Shown here: piece after piece, positions 9,701 to 17,295 of the stretch
Layout of the letters: the number at the start of each line of letters is the position of its first letter
Position numbering within the stretch: position 1 is the stretch's first letter
Assembly (NCBI GenBank): GCA_037129925.1
Contig: JBAXTZ010000004.1
Coordinates: forward strand, 40,904-104,903
DNA from: JBAXTZ01 sp037129925
GTDB lineage: Bacteria; Bacillota; Negativicutes; JBAXTZ01
DNA length: 64,000 nt
Reading direction: 5' to 3'
The notes under the pieces: model-generated
The model's input: only the letters and a program-made list of their open reading frames with translations
Database searches by the model: none
Told to the model about the DNA's origin: nothing
Made by a program: the position numbers and the translations under genes

Positions 9701-9879
9701 AATTTCTCGGACGTGTTTAAGTCGCTAAGATATTCATAGCCTTGGCTTACTAAGTCAGCGATAAACTCGCGCTCTAAAGCGCCTTCGCTCTGGTAGGGTT
9801 CATTGACCTGCCAACACTTGGTGTATTTATCCAGCACGATGAAGTTATTCGATTCGGCAATGGTTTTATAGTCGCTCAT
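6781..9879 (-). CDS. hsdR: Type I restriction enzyme, R (motor/nuclease) subunit
   Basis: Motor and endonuclease subunit that translocates DNA using ATP and cuts away from the recognition site. The PD-(D/E)xK nuclease is near the N-terminus (Asp151, then Glu165-x-Lys167 in QVELKKRG). The superfamily 2 helicase follows: Walker A TTGSGKT at about 308-314, FDEAH at about 407-411, TGTP, and SRTNRIYD as motif VI. The 1032-residue length is normal for EcoR124-type HsdR. ATG 9879 is preferred over the in-frame ATG 9900 because GGAGGAG lies eight bases upstream. Last gene of hsdM-yhcG-hsdS-hsdR; no disruption is seen, so the system appears intact. Confidence 0.95.
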   Translation of the reverse strand: MSDYKTIAESNNFIVLDKYTKCWQVNEPYQSEGALEREFIADLVSQGYEYLSDLNTSEKLLANIRVQLQTLNNVQFFEGEWLRFVEEYLDKPSDNSIDKTRKVHDDYIHDFVFDDGHIQNIYLLDKKNLARNKVQVIKQFEQKGTQANRYDVTILVNGLPLVQVELKKRGVAIREAFNQVHRYSKESFNKGNSLFKYLQLFVISNGTDSRYFANTTKRDKNSFDFTMNWARADNTLIKDLKDFTATFFQKNTLLNVLLHYSVFDVSDTLLVMRPYQIAATERILWKIKSAYQAKNWSATESGGFIWHTTGSGKTLTSFKAARLATELDFIDKVFFVVDRKDLDFQTMKEYQRFSPDSVNGSDSTAGLKRNLEKDDNKIIVTTIQKLNNLMKSEGDLPIYNKQVVFIFDEAHRSQFGEAQANLKKKFKQFYQFGFTGTPILPLNALGAETTASVFGRELHSYVITDAIRDEKVLKFKVDYNDVRPQFKAIETEQDESKLTAAENKQALLHPERLREISQYILNNFKQKTHRLQANGKGFNAMFAVSSVDAAKLYYESLKRLQKDSIKPLNIATIFSFAANEEQEAVGDIVDESFEITAMDSSAKEFLSAAIADYNALFKTNYGVDSNGFQNYYRDLAKRVKNQEVDLLIVVGMFLTGFDAPTLNTLFVDKNLRYHGLMQAYSRTNRIYDATKTFGNIVSFRDLEQATIDAITLFGDKNTKNVVLEKSYKEYMEGFTDVATGEARRGYLAVIAELQQRFPLPSEIVKEIDKKDFAKLFGEYLRVENVLQNYDEFAGLKALQSLDVTDPAAVEEFKAKHYLSSDDLSVMQTIAIPAERTIQDYRSTYNDIRDWLRREQSANAKDSSTIDWDDVVFEVDLLKSQEINLDYILELIFENNKKLKDKSALVEEVRRLIRASIGNRAKENLLVEFINQTNLDDILDKASIIDAFFTFAQTEQQREAEELIITETLNIGAAKRYITASLKREYASENGTELNAILPKMSPLNPQYLTKKQRVFQKNAAFVEKFKGVGGKV

Positions 9880-9918
9880 TTGGTTATTCTCCTCCAACAT
9901 GCAACTAGAGTTCCAATT

Positions 9919-9937
9919 CTCTCAGCATTGCTGAGAG
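9919..9937 (-). terminator. Stem-loop over the hsdS stop codon
   Basis: CTCTCAGCA and TGCTGAGAG form a 9-bp stem that includes the last codons and the TGA of hsdS. In the hsdS direction no U-run follows, so it is more likely an mRNA stabiliser or a brake between hsdS and hsdR than a full terminator; on the plus strand it is followed by six T. Confidence 0.45.
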
Positions 9938-11076
9938 TTTTTTGTATCCGACGGAAACGTCAACAATAATTCGCGATAATACTCATATTGCTGCTTGCGC
10001 AACTCGATTTCACGCGGCAAGCCTTCGCTGATTGAGTTTGTCAATGCTTCGAATTTATCTAAGATGGCGACGATGCGAGTTTGTTCGGCGAGTGGGGGGA
10101 TGGGGATTTGAAGTTTGCGCAAATTTTCGTTGTAAAGACGTTGAATTGTCCCGCCCTCAGCAACTCCCCATTTTGCAATTTGGTAAAAGTAAAACAAATA
10201 TTTATTCAATACAAGGCGTTCATCATTTTCAACCCAAACTATATTGCTATCTTGAAAATAAGAATCTCTCCCATCAAAAATAACAGTTCTCCCAATTGTA
10301 CCACTCGCTGAAATCAAAATTTCGCCAAGTTTTGGGTAATTGTATTTGGCTTTGAATTCTTCAAATAATTTTCGCGAAATATAAGCATCAGGTATTTTGC
10401 CAAATGTTCCTATTTTATAAAATGGAATTTCACCCTCAGATAAAGTTTGTTCTTTTAAAATTCGCTTGCACATTCGAACGTTGCCAACTTCCCCCAACGC
10501 CTTCCACTCGACTTGCCCTTGTTCGAAGGTCAGCAGCTGGTCACGATAGTAGGTGTATTGTTTTTTCCGCGCTGTAAGCTCCGCTGTAAGCTCTGCTGTA
10601 AGCTCTGTGAAGCTGTCTAGCATACGAACAATTTCAGCTTGGACGGCGAGTGGAGGGAGCGGGATAACAAAGCCAATCAATTCTTTTCTATTTAATGCAG
10701 GAACACCCGTCATATTTGCAAGCTCAATTATTTTGATCGTGTTTTTTGACATAATATGGTACAGAAAACGAGTTAAGAGATTATCACTTGTGCTTCTAAT
10801 TCGATAACAAAGTGGACCGCACCAAAATTTATTGTTTTGATACCCAACATACCCAATGCCACCCTGTCCGCGGGATGGTGTTGTAATGGTATTAGATTCA
10901 GTGTTGTACTCAGACAAATAGCCTGATGGTGACGTGCCAGCATTTACAAATGAATACTCACCTAATTCATTACTATTAGGCGCTTGCCCAACTCCAACAC
11001 TGCAAACTTCCCCCAGCGTCTTCCACTCCACCGGCGCGCCATTGAGCAGCTTCTCCAAATAGCTTTGATTAATCAT
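9922..11076 (-). CDS. hsdS: Type I restriction-modification specificity subunit S
   Basis: DNA-recognition subunit with two target-recognition domains, 384 residues. The two halves are internal repeats: VEWKTLGEVCSVG near residue 17 and VEWKALGEVGNVRM near residue 192, each followed by a recognition domain and a conserved helix (IVRMLDSFTELTAEL and IVAILDKFEALTNSI). The central helix carries a tandem tetrapeptide repeat ELTA/TAEL, as in EcoR124, where copy number sets the spacer of the bipartite site. The ATG overlaps the yhcG stop by 8 nt (ATGATTAA) and has AAGG eight bases upstream. Recognition sequence cannot be read from the protein. Confidence 0.93.
   Translation of the reverse strand: MINQSYLEKLLNGAPVEWKTLGEVCSVGVGQAPNSNELGEYSFVNAGTSPSGYLSEYNTESNTITTPSRGQGGIGYVGYQNNKFWCGPLCYRIRSTSDNLLTRFLYHIMSKNTIKIIELANMTGVPALNRKELIGFVIPLPPLAVQAEIVRMLDSFTELTAELTAELTARKKQYTYYRDQLLTFEQGQVEWKALGEVGNVRMCKRILKEQTLSEGEIPFYKIGTFGKIPDAYISRKLFEEFKAKYNYPKLGEILISASGTIGRTVIFDGRDSYFQDSNIVWVENDERLVLNKYLFYFYQIAKWGVAEGGTIQRLYNENLRKLQIPIPPLAEQTRIVAILDKFEALTNSISEGLPREIELRKQQYEYYRELLLTFPSDTKNSQQC
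10571..10606 (-). repeat. 12-bp in-frame tandem repeat in hsdS (TAEL repeat)
   Basis: Three consecutive 12-bp units on the plus strand, GCTGTAAGCTCC, GCTGTAAGCTCT and GCTGTAAGCTCT, encode Glu-Leu-Thr-Ala three times in the central helix of HsdS. The last two units are identical, favouring slippage. In EcoR124I/II two versus three TAEL units change the spacer between half-sites by one base; the same consequence is inferred here. Confidence 0.9.
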
Positions 11077-12118
11077 GTGTTTTTCCTTCTAACTCTCGCT
11101 CGATAGCCTCAATGCTGGGCAGTTGGGTTTGTAGGATGGTGGGCAAAGACTCCAATAGTTTAAATTCGGCAATACCCATAGGTTGACTTTTATCACCTAG
11201 TGCGTACTCGGCAACCACTTTGTTTTTATTTTTACACAACAATAGCCCGATGGTGGCGGTGTCATGCTCGCATTTTACCTGTTTATCCACTGCTGTGAGG
11301 TAAAAGCCGAGTTGTCCTAAGTGCTCAGGCTTAAAGTCGCCCGCTTTAAGTTCGATAACGATATAACACCGCAGCCTGAGGTGATAGAACAACAGGTCAA
11401 TAAAAAAATCGTCACCACCCACTTCGATGTGAACTTGCCGCCCCACAAAGGCAAATCCTGCGCCCAATTCCAGTAAAAATTCAGTGACGTGTTTGACTAG
11501 CGCACCTTCTATTTCACGCTCTTGGGCTTCATCAGTCAGACCCAAAAAATCAAAACGATAGGGGTCTTTGAGGCTTTCAATCGCTAAATCAGATTGAGGT
11601 TGCGGCAATCGCAACTCAAAATTGGTAACGGCTTTGCCTTGTCTTTGTATTAAGTTCGACTCGATTTGCATCACCAAAATATTACGTGACCAGCTGTGTT
11701 CTATGGCTTTTTTAGCATACCAAATGCGCTTGTCATTGTTGTCTAATTTATCCATAAGCGCCAATTGATGATACCACGGCAATTGTGCAAGCACTGCTTG
11801 CACAATTTCGATATCAGACCATATAGCTGCAAAAGTACGCATATATTTAAGATTACGTGGCGAAAAACCTTTCATCTGAGGAAATGCAATACGTAAATCA
11901 TGGGCGAGTCGTTCTATAACCTTCGCGCCCCAGCCTTGTTCGGCTTGTCGCGTCAGAATATCACGCCCAATTTGCCAATACAGTAGAACCAACTCGCTAT
12001 TGACTGCCAATGTGGCGCGTTGTTGTGCTGTGTGTATCCGTTCTTTGAGCTCGAGCAACCAACTGTCATAACCATGTGGGGGATTTACTAAGGAAACAGG
12101 TTGCGCATTACTATTCAT
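11069..12118 (-). CDS. YhcG-type PDDEXK nuclease family protein (DUF1016)
   Basis: 349 residues. The N-terminal half is the DUF1016-N domain, with the signature LVLLYWQIGRDIL followed by GWGAKVIERLAHDLR and GFSPRNLKYMRTFA. The C-terminal half is a PD-(D/E)xK nuclease fold: FFIDLLFYH provides the Asp and YIVIELKAGDF the Glu-x-Lys. The family is widespread and frequently lies inside type I restriction loci; its precise role is not established. Here it sits between hsdM and hsdS, overlapping hsdS by 8 nt, so it is translated with the S subunit. It starts at ATG 12118 with GAGG upstream. Confidence 0.88.
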   Translation of the reverse strand: MNSNAQPVSLVNPPHGYDSWLLELKERIHTAQQRATLAVNSELVLLYWQIGRDILTRQAEQGWGAKVIERLAHDLRIAFPQMKGFSPRNLKYMRTFAAIWSDIEIVQAVLAQLPWYHQLALMDKLDNNDKRIWYAKKAIEHSWSRNILVMQIESNLIQRQGKAVTNFELRLPQPQSDLAIESLKDPYRFDFLGLTDEAQEREIEGALVKHVTEFLLELGAGFAFVGRQVHIEVGGDDFFIDLLFYHLRLRCYIVIELKAGDFKPEHLGQLGFYLTAVDKQVKCEHDTATIGLLLCKNKNKVVAEYALGDKSQPMGIAEFKLLESLPTILQTQLPSIEAIERELEGKTHD

Positions 12119-12169
12119 AGTTTGTTCCTCGTGATTATCGGTTTCAAATTATTAATTGTCTGCATTTTC

Positions 12170-12194
12170 AAACGGTAACAATTTGTTACCGTTT
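12170..12194. promoter_or_regulatory. Perfect 12-bp inverted repeat upstream of yhcG
   Basis: AAACGGTAACAA, one T, then TTGTTACCGTTT: a perfect palindrome with a single-base centre, 52-76 nt upstream of the yhcG start. It could be a dimeric repressor operator or an mRNA hairpin. No controller protein gene is visible in the operon. Confidence 0.5.
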
Positions 12195-12260
12195 CATTCG
12201 AACTAGTGCGCCTTATTTCGTCGTATACATGCCGCGGTATATATTGCGTTGACGATATTA

Positions 12261-12286
12261 GGGCAGACACATAGGTCTGCCCCTAC
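12261..12286. repeat. Dispersed palindromic element, copy 1
   Basis: GGGCAGAC, loop ACATAG, GTCTGCCC, then CCTAC. This has the same layout as elements near 28904, 53172 and 53268, all intergenic. It looks like a REP-type or MITE-type dispersed palindrome. Confidence 0.75.
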
Positions 12287-12313
12287 TTGTGTCATAGGTT
12301 TTGCCGTCGGAGG

Positions 12314-12340
12314 CAGTTATTCGAAAATTTCGAATAACTG
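12314..12340 (-). terminator. Perfect 13-bp hairpin downstream of hsdM
   Basis: CAGTTATTCGAAA, one A, TTTCGAATAACTG: a perfect inverted repeat 37 nt beyond the hsdM stop. No U-run follows in the hsdM direction, so it may protect the hsdM transcript end or pause polymerase before yhcG-hsdS-hsdR rather than terminate fully. Confidence 0.45.
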
Positions 12341-12376
12341 AACTTTCATGAAGCTCACTATCTTGAAAGATGGATT

Positions 12377-13915
12377 TTAAGTGATCTCCGCGACTATCGC
12401 ATCAATATCGGCGCGTAGCTGGTCGATTCGCGCGACTGTGGTTTGGAGCTCGGCATTGAGCTTATTGATATCTATCACTTCACGGGTGTCTTTGGCTTCC
12501 ACATACGAGCTCACCGACAAGTTGTAGTCGTTTGCGGCTATCGCGCTGTATGGTGCGCACTTGGCAAAATGCTCGACATCGGCTTTTGTAGCAAAGGCTT
12601 GCATGATGCGCTGGATGTGTTCATCGGTGAGTGTGTTGTTATTGGTTTCTTTTTTGAACAGGCTACTGGCGTCGATAAACTGGGTGCTGGTATCAGGCTT
12701 ATGCTTGGAGAGTACCAAGATGTTGACGGCGATTGATGTGCCAAAAAACAAGTTTGGAGCGAGTGTGATTACGGTCTCGACATAGTTGTTATCCACTAGA
12801 TGCTGACGAATTTTTTGTTCGGCGCCACCGCGGTAAAAAATACCAGGGAAGCAGACGATTGCTGCACGACCACGGCTCGACAGATAGCTAAGCGCGTGCA
12901 GTACAAAGGCAAAATCAGCTTTGGACTTGGGAGCTAGTACGCCTGCCGGCGCAAAGCGTTCATCGTTAATGAGTGTTGGGTCGTCTGAGCCTATCCAGTT
13001 TATCGAATAGGGTGGATTGGACACGATGGCATCAAAGGGTTTGTCTGTGCCAAACTGTGGATCGAGCAAGGTGTTGCCGAGCGCGATGTTGAATTTGTCA
13101 TAGTTGATATTGTGCAAAAACATGTTCATACGCGCCAGGTTATAGGTGGTGTGATTTATTTCTTGACCGAAAAATCCATCCTCGATGATATGGGCGTCGA
13201 AGTGCTTTTTGGCTTGTAATAATAGCGAGCCCGAACCTGCGGCTGGGTCGTAAATTTTATTGACGGTCTTTTGCTGATGCATGGCCAGTTGCGCAATGAG
13301 CCGAGACACGCTTTGCGGGGTGAAAAATTCGCCGCCGGATTTACCAGCGTTGGCGGCATAGTTGGAAATCAAAAACTCGTAGGCATCGCCAAACAGATCG
13401 ATGTGGTTGTCTTCGAAATTGCCAAAACTAAGCCCGGCTACGCCTTTTAGCACGGCCGCCAGACGGGTGTTTTTGTCGGCAACGGTGTTGCCCAAGCGGT
13501 TGCTGGTGGTATCAAAGTCGGCAAATAATCCCTTAATAGCCATTTCTGATGGATAGCCATTGGCCGAGCTTTCAATGGCGGAAAATATCGCGGCTAAATC
13601 GGTGTTCAGGTTGGCGTTATTGTTGGCGTTTCCGGCAATGCTTGCAAACAGCTGACTAGGATAGATGAAATAACCTTTGGTTTTAATGGCGTCGTCTTTG
13701 ATTTCTGCGGTGATGACATCATCGGCAAGCCCGGCATAATTAACACTTTCATCACCGCACTCAATGTAACTGGCAAAATTTTCACTAATAAAGCGATAGA
13801 ACAAAGCGCCTAATACATACTGCTTAAAATCCCAGCCATCGATTGAGCCACGAACTTCATTGGCAATTTGCCAAATTTGACGCTGTAACTCAGCGCGTTG
13901 TTGGATACTTGTCAT
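12377..13915 (-). CDS. hsdM: Type I restriction-modification N6-adenine methyltransferase, M subunit
   Basis: Methylates adenine in the target site and forms the M2S core. The N-terminal HsdM domain (IWQIANEVRGSIDGWDFKQY) is followed by the methyltransferase, with the SAM motif DPAAGSGSLLLQA at about 223-235 and the catalytic motif NPPY at about 300-303; the GGEFFTP loop precedes it. 512 residues is normal. The frame extends to 13939 over the treC stop, but ATG 13915 has AGGAG eight bases upstream. Its start lies 17 nt after treC, so it may share treC transcription. Paired with hsdS and hsdR downstream, with yhcG between. Confidence 0.95.
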   Translation of the reverse strand: MTSIQQRAELQRQIWQIANEVRGSIDGWDFKQYVLGALFYRFISENFASYIECGDESVNYAGLADDVITAEIKDDAIKTKGYFIYPSQLFASIAGNANNNANLNTDLAAIFSAIESSANGYPSEMAIKGLFADFDTTSNRLGNTVADKNTRLAAVLKGVAGLSFGNFEDNHIDLFGDAYEFLISNYAANAGKSGGEFFTPQSVSRLIAQLAMHQQKTVNKIYDPAAGSGSLLLQAKKHFDAHIIEDGFFGQEINHTTYNLARMNMFLHNINYDKFNIALGNTLLDPQFGTDKPFDAIVSNPPYSINWIGSDDPTLINDERFAPAGVLAPKSKADFAFVLHALSYLSSRGRAAIVCFPGIFYRGGAEQKIRQHLVDNNYVETVITLAPNLFFGTSIAVNILVLSKHKPDTSTQFIDASSLFKKETNNNTLTDEHIQRIMQAFATKADVEHFAKCAPYSAIAANDYNLSVSSYVEAKDTREVIDINKLNAELQTTVARIDQLRADIDAIVAEIT

Positions 13916-13932
13916 TGTAATACTCCTAATTA

Positions 13933-15594
13933 CTAGCAAACCCTAAGCCGCAACACCAACGCCTCATAAGGACGAAGCTCAATTTGGCTAATATCGCTAA
14001 TTACTTGTTCTGAATAATTGCTCAACAAAATTTCTCCGAGCGCGTAACTCTCGCCTAATTCCGGTTCGAAGGACACTGGCTGCGCATAGAAGTTGGCAAC
14101 GACCAATAGCGTTTCCGCTTCGGTTTTACGTAGATAAGCAAATACTTGAAAATTATCCAGCTCCACGTCTTGATACTCGCCGATGCAAATGGTCGCATTA
14201 TTCCGCCGCAACTCACATAGTTTTCGATAGTAGTGGAATACTGAGGCGCTATCGGCCACCGCCGCCGCGGCGTTGATTTCCTGATAATTATCCGGCAGTT
14301 CGAGCCAGGGCGTTCCTTCAGTAAAGCCGCCATTTTTGGCAGCGCTCCACTGCATCGGCGTGCGCGAATTATCGCGAGACTTGTCGCGCAGGATTGCCAG
14401 CATTTCCTCTTCCGGCATCCCGGCGGCGATTTTGATTTTAAAGTTATTCGTCGATTCAACATCGCGATATTGTTCGATGCTTTGGAAATGAGCATTGGTC
14501 ATGCCAATTTCTTCACCTTGATAAATATACGGTGTTCCCTGCAAACAATGCAGCACTGTTGCCAGCATTTTTGCCGATTCCACACGATACTTGCCATCGT
14601 CGCCGAACCGCGACACTGCCCGCGGCTGATCGTGGTTGCACCAAAACAGGGCGTTCCAACCGCCGCCCTGTTGCATCCCCAGTTGCCACTCGGATATTAT
14701 TTTTTTTAAGCGCAGAAAATCAAAAGGCATTTTCGTCCACTTATCGCCGTTTTTATAATCCACTTTCAAGTGGTGAAAACTAAACGTCATGCTCAGTTCA
14801 TGGTTCTGCGGATTGGTGTACCGCACACAGTTCTCAATACTCGTCGACGACATCTCGCCGACGGTCACCATATTATAGGGCGAGAAAACGGCAGCATTCA
14901 TCTCTTGCAGATATTCATGCACTCGCGGTCCGTCGGTATAATACTTTCTGCCGTCAGCCATCGCGTTTTCCAAAGTATCGTTCAAAAAGTCCTGTTGCTT
15001 GGAAATTAGATTGATTACATCCAATCGAAAACCGTCAATGCCTTTTTGCGCCCAAAAATTCATCATCGCGTAGATTTCTTGGCGCAACTGCTCATTTTCC
15101 CAATTCAAATCGGCCTGCGTCACATCAAATAAATGCAGGTAATAATCGTCCGTTGCCGGGTTGTATTCCCAGGCGTTGCCGCCAAACTTCGACTGCCAGT
15201 TATTGGGTTCGTCCCGCCAAATATAGTAATCGCGATATTTGCTGTCGCGTGACTGCTTCGCTTCCTGAAACCACTCATGCTCAGTCGATGTATGGTTGAC
15301 GACAATATCCATGATGATTTTCAAACCCCGCGTGTGCGCTTCGGCTAATAGCAATTCCAAATCCGCCATTGTGCCGAAATCCGGATTAACCGAATAATAA
15401 TCGCTGATATCATAGCCGTTATCGCGCATCGGTGACCGATATACCGGCGTCAGCCAAACAATTTCCACGCCGAGCAGTTTAATATAATCCAACTTACTAG
15501 TAATGCCCGCCAAATCGCCTTGCCCATTGCCGGTGGTGTCACAAAAGCTCTTGGGATATATCTGATATACTACGGATTTTTTCCACCATTCCAT
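13933..15594 (-). CDS. treC: Trehalose-6-phosphate hydrolase (alpha,alpha-phosphotrehalase)
   Basis: GH13 enzyme that splits cytoplasmic trehalose 6-phosphate into glucose and glucose 6-phosphate. The N-terminus MEWWKKSVVYQIYPKSF is characteristic of this GH13 group. The catalytic set is visible: nucleophile Asp192 in DGFRLDVIN, acid/base Glu247 in VTVGEMSS and Asp322 in WCNHDQPR. At 553 residues it is full length. It begins 18 nt after the TreB stop, so treB-treC form an operon that imports and cleaves trehalose. No treR regulator gene is adjacent; the hsd cluster follows directly. Confidence 0.95.
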   Translation of the reverse strand: MEWWKKSVVYQIYPKSFCDTTGNGQGDLAGITSKLDYIKLLGVEIVWLTPVYRSPMRDNGYDISDYYSVNPDFGTMADLELLLAEAHTRGLKIIMDIVVNHTSTEHEWFQEAKQSRDSKYRDYYIWRDEPNNWQSKFGGNAWEYNPATDDYYLHLFDVTQADLNWENEQLRQEIYAMMNFWAQKGIDGFRLDVINLISKQQDFLNDTLENAMADGRKYYTDGPRVHEYLQEMNAAVFSPYNMVTVGEMSSTSIENCVRYTNPQNHELSMTFSFHHLKVDYKNGDKWTKMPFDFLRLKKIISEWQLGMQQGGGWNALFWCNHDQPRAVSRFGDDGKYRVESAKMLATVLHCLQGTPYIYQGEEIGMTNAHFQSIEQYRDVESTNNFKIKIAAGMPEEEMLAILRDKSRDNSRTPMQWSAAKNGGFTEGTPWLELPDNYQEINAAAAVADSASVFHYYRKLCELRRNNATICIGEYQDVELDNFQVFAYLRKTEAETLLVVANFYAQPVSFEPELGESYALGEILLSNYSEQVISDISQIELRPYEALVLRLRVC

Positions 15595-15612
15595 TATCTT
15601 CTTCCTCCGAAA

Positions 15613-17028
15613 TTATTGCTGATGTTTCATTTGTTTAGCCGCAACCAACGTTAAGACAAACGGCACGATTATCGCAATCAGCATCCCGATGAGATAAACA
15701 CCCATTTTCGCCGGTTCTATTGATAGAACGGCCGGCAGTCCGCCAACGCCAATACCGGTGGCTTGGGCATGATTAAGCGTAATAAACAGCGCGGCGCAGG
15801 CCGAGCCAATCATGGCGCAGATAAACGGCGATTTATAACGCAAGTTAATACCAAACATCGCCGGTTCGGTAACACCGAAATAAGCTGAAATCGACGCTGC
15901 CGAGGCAACTTCGCGGGTTTTAATTTCTTTGGAGGCAAAAAACATTGCGGCACAAGCTGAAGCCTGAGCGATATTCGACAACGCTTCGATCGGCCACAAA
16001 AAAGTTGTGCCGGTTTGCGCCAACAATTGGATATTAATTGCCAAAAATGTGTAATGCATACCGGTTACTACCAATGGTGCGAAAATTGCGCCATAAATTA
16101 AAGCGCCCAAAACCGGTACATTGGTAAATATCCAAATCATTACCCAAGCAATCCCATTACCCAATTCCCGGGTAAGCGGTCCAATGATCGTAAACGCCAG
16201 CACGCCGCTGATGACGATCGTAAATACCGGTACAATCAACAGCTCGATATATGACGGCGTGATTTTTTTCAACCACTGCTCCACTTTGCTCATGGCATAG
16301 ACCGAGAACAAGCTTGGCAACACCGAGCCTTGATAGCCAACTTTGGGAATTTCCAATCCGAATATGTTCCAGTAAGGAATTTTACCGGTCATCGCTGCCT
16401 GACCATAAGCCCAGCCGTTAAGCAAATCAGGATGTACCAGCAACGCCCCGAGCACAATTCCCAGCACTTGGTTGGCGCCAAAACGCTTGGCCGCGCTCCA
16501 ACTGATCAGAATCGGCAAAAAGACAAACGCAGTATTGGCAAAGGTATTTATCATCGCCGCCAAATCGGCGAAACTCGGGTAGGCTTCGATAACCGTCTTA
16601 TTGGCGATAAACATGCCTTTGGCAGTCAGTAGATTGTTGATACCCATTAGCAGACCGGCAGTTATGATTGCCGGAATAATCGGAATGAACACGTCCGAGA
16701 GAATCTTAATCAAATTTTGTACCGGATGTAATTTTTTCGCACCGGCATCTTTCACGGCATCTTTGTTGCCGGCAATTTGCTCGCCGGCAATTGCAATAAA
16801 TTCCTTAAACACTTTCTCGACCACACCCAAACCGAGAATGATTTGAAATTGCCCGGCGGTGCTGAACGATCCCTTTACTAAACCGATCTCTTCGAGTTTT
16901 TTCTTGTCAACCGCGCTGTCATCTTTGAGTGCCAACCGTAACCGGGTGATGCAATGTGCTGCGGACAAAACATTTTCTTTGCCGCCGATAGCAACAATAA
17001 TTTCCTCGGCCGCTTGTTTGTACTGCAT
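15613..17028 (-). CDS. treB: PTS trehalose-specific enzyme IIBC
   Basis: Imports trehalose across the inner membrane and phosphorylates it to trehalose 6-phosphate. Domain IIB is at residues 1 to about 85, with the phosphorylated Cys26 in AAHCITRLRLAL; IIC follows with about ten membrane segments and conserved ITEP-type sequence (FGVTEPAMFGINLRYK). No IIA domain is attached, as in other TreB proteins, so a separate glucose-type IIA elsewhere must donate phosphate. ATG 17028 has GAGGAGAGAG upstream. A promoter and a possible operator lie directly upstream. Confidence 0.95.
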   Translation of the reverse strand: MQYKQAAEEIIVAIGGKENVLSAAHCITRLRLALKDDSAVDKKKLEEIGLVKGSFSTAGQFQIILGLGVVEKVFKEFIAIAGEQIAGNKDAVKDAGAKKLHPVQNLIKILSDVFIPIIPAIITAGLLMGINNLLTAKGMFIANKTVIEAYPSFADLAAMINTFANTAFVFLPILISWSAAKRFGANQVLGIVLGALLVHPDLLNGWAYGQAAMTGKIPYWNIFGLEIPKVGYQGSVLPSLFSVYAMSKVEQWLKKITPSYIELLIVPVFTIVISGVLAFTIIGPLTRELGNGIAWVMIWIFTNVPVLGALIYGAIFAPLVVTGMHYTFLAINIQLLAQTGTTFLWPIEALSNIAQASACAAMFFASKEIKTREVASAASISAYFGVTEPAMFGINLRYKSPFICAMIGSACAALFITLNHAQATGIGVGGLPAVLSIEPAKMGVYLIGMLIAIIVPFVLTLVAAKQMKHQQ

Positions 17029-17047
17029 AATTACTCTCTCCTCTTAA

Positions 17048-17104
17048 AGACATTTGTAAACATTGTCTATGAGATATTATAGTTTACTTTGTTACTAAAG
17101 TTAA
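17048..17104 (-). promoter_or_regulatory. treB promoter with candidate operator
   Basis: Read on the minus strand: TTAACT, 17 bp, TATAAT (17081-17076), then an imperfect palindrome AGACAATGTTTACAAATGTCT split as AGACA and TGTCT arms (17068-17048) beginning about where transcription should start. This placement is that of a repressor operator; a TreR- or LacI-type regulator is inferred but none is encoded nearby. Confidence 0.5.
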
Positions 17105-17192
17105 TGATTTGCCGAATATTTTGCCAGCTCACCAAGAATATTTTAAAAATAGTTTGAAAAACATGCATATAATCGTCAAAAACAGCACTTTT

Positions 17193-17246
17193 GTCAGGAT
17201 ACTGTCAGGATAACGTCAGGGTTCTGTCAGGGGTGTCCAGTATAAT
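17193..17246 (+). promoter_or_regulatory. Four 11-bp direct repeats (Pho-box-like) plus TATAAT, before the T1SS operon
   Basis: GTCAGG occurs at 17193, 17204, 17215 and 17226, an exact 11-bp period; three of the four are TGTCAGG and one CGTCAGG. The PhoB box is likewise built of TGTCA direct repeats with 11-bp spacing, the layout used by OmpR/PhoB-family response regulators that bind head-to-tail one helical turn apart. The block ends 9 bp before TATAAT (17241-17246) and covers the -35 region, which has no good hexamer, so activation by a bound regulator is expected. Start codon 17296 is 50 nt downstream with AGGAGGG. Confidence 0.65.
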
Positions 17247-17295
17247 CAAGTCATACCACATCGGATACAAAAAAACTAATTTTTAGGAGGGCAAC

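Noticed and set aside
17193..17231. Short repeats as a CRISPR array
   Set aside because: Repeat unit is 6-7 bp with 11-bp period and no spacers; it lies at a promoter.
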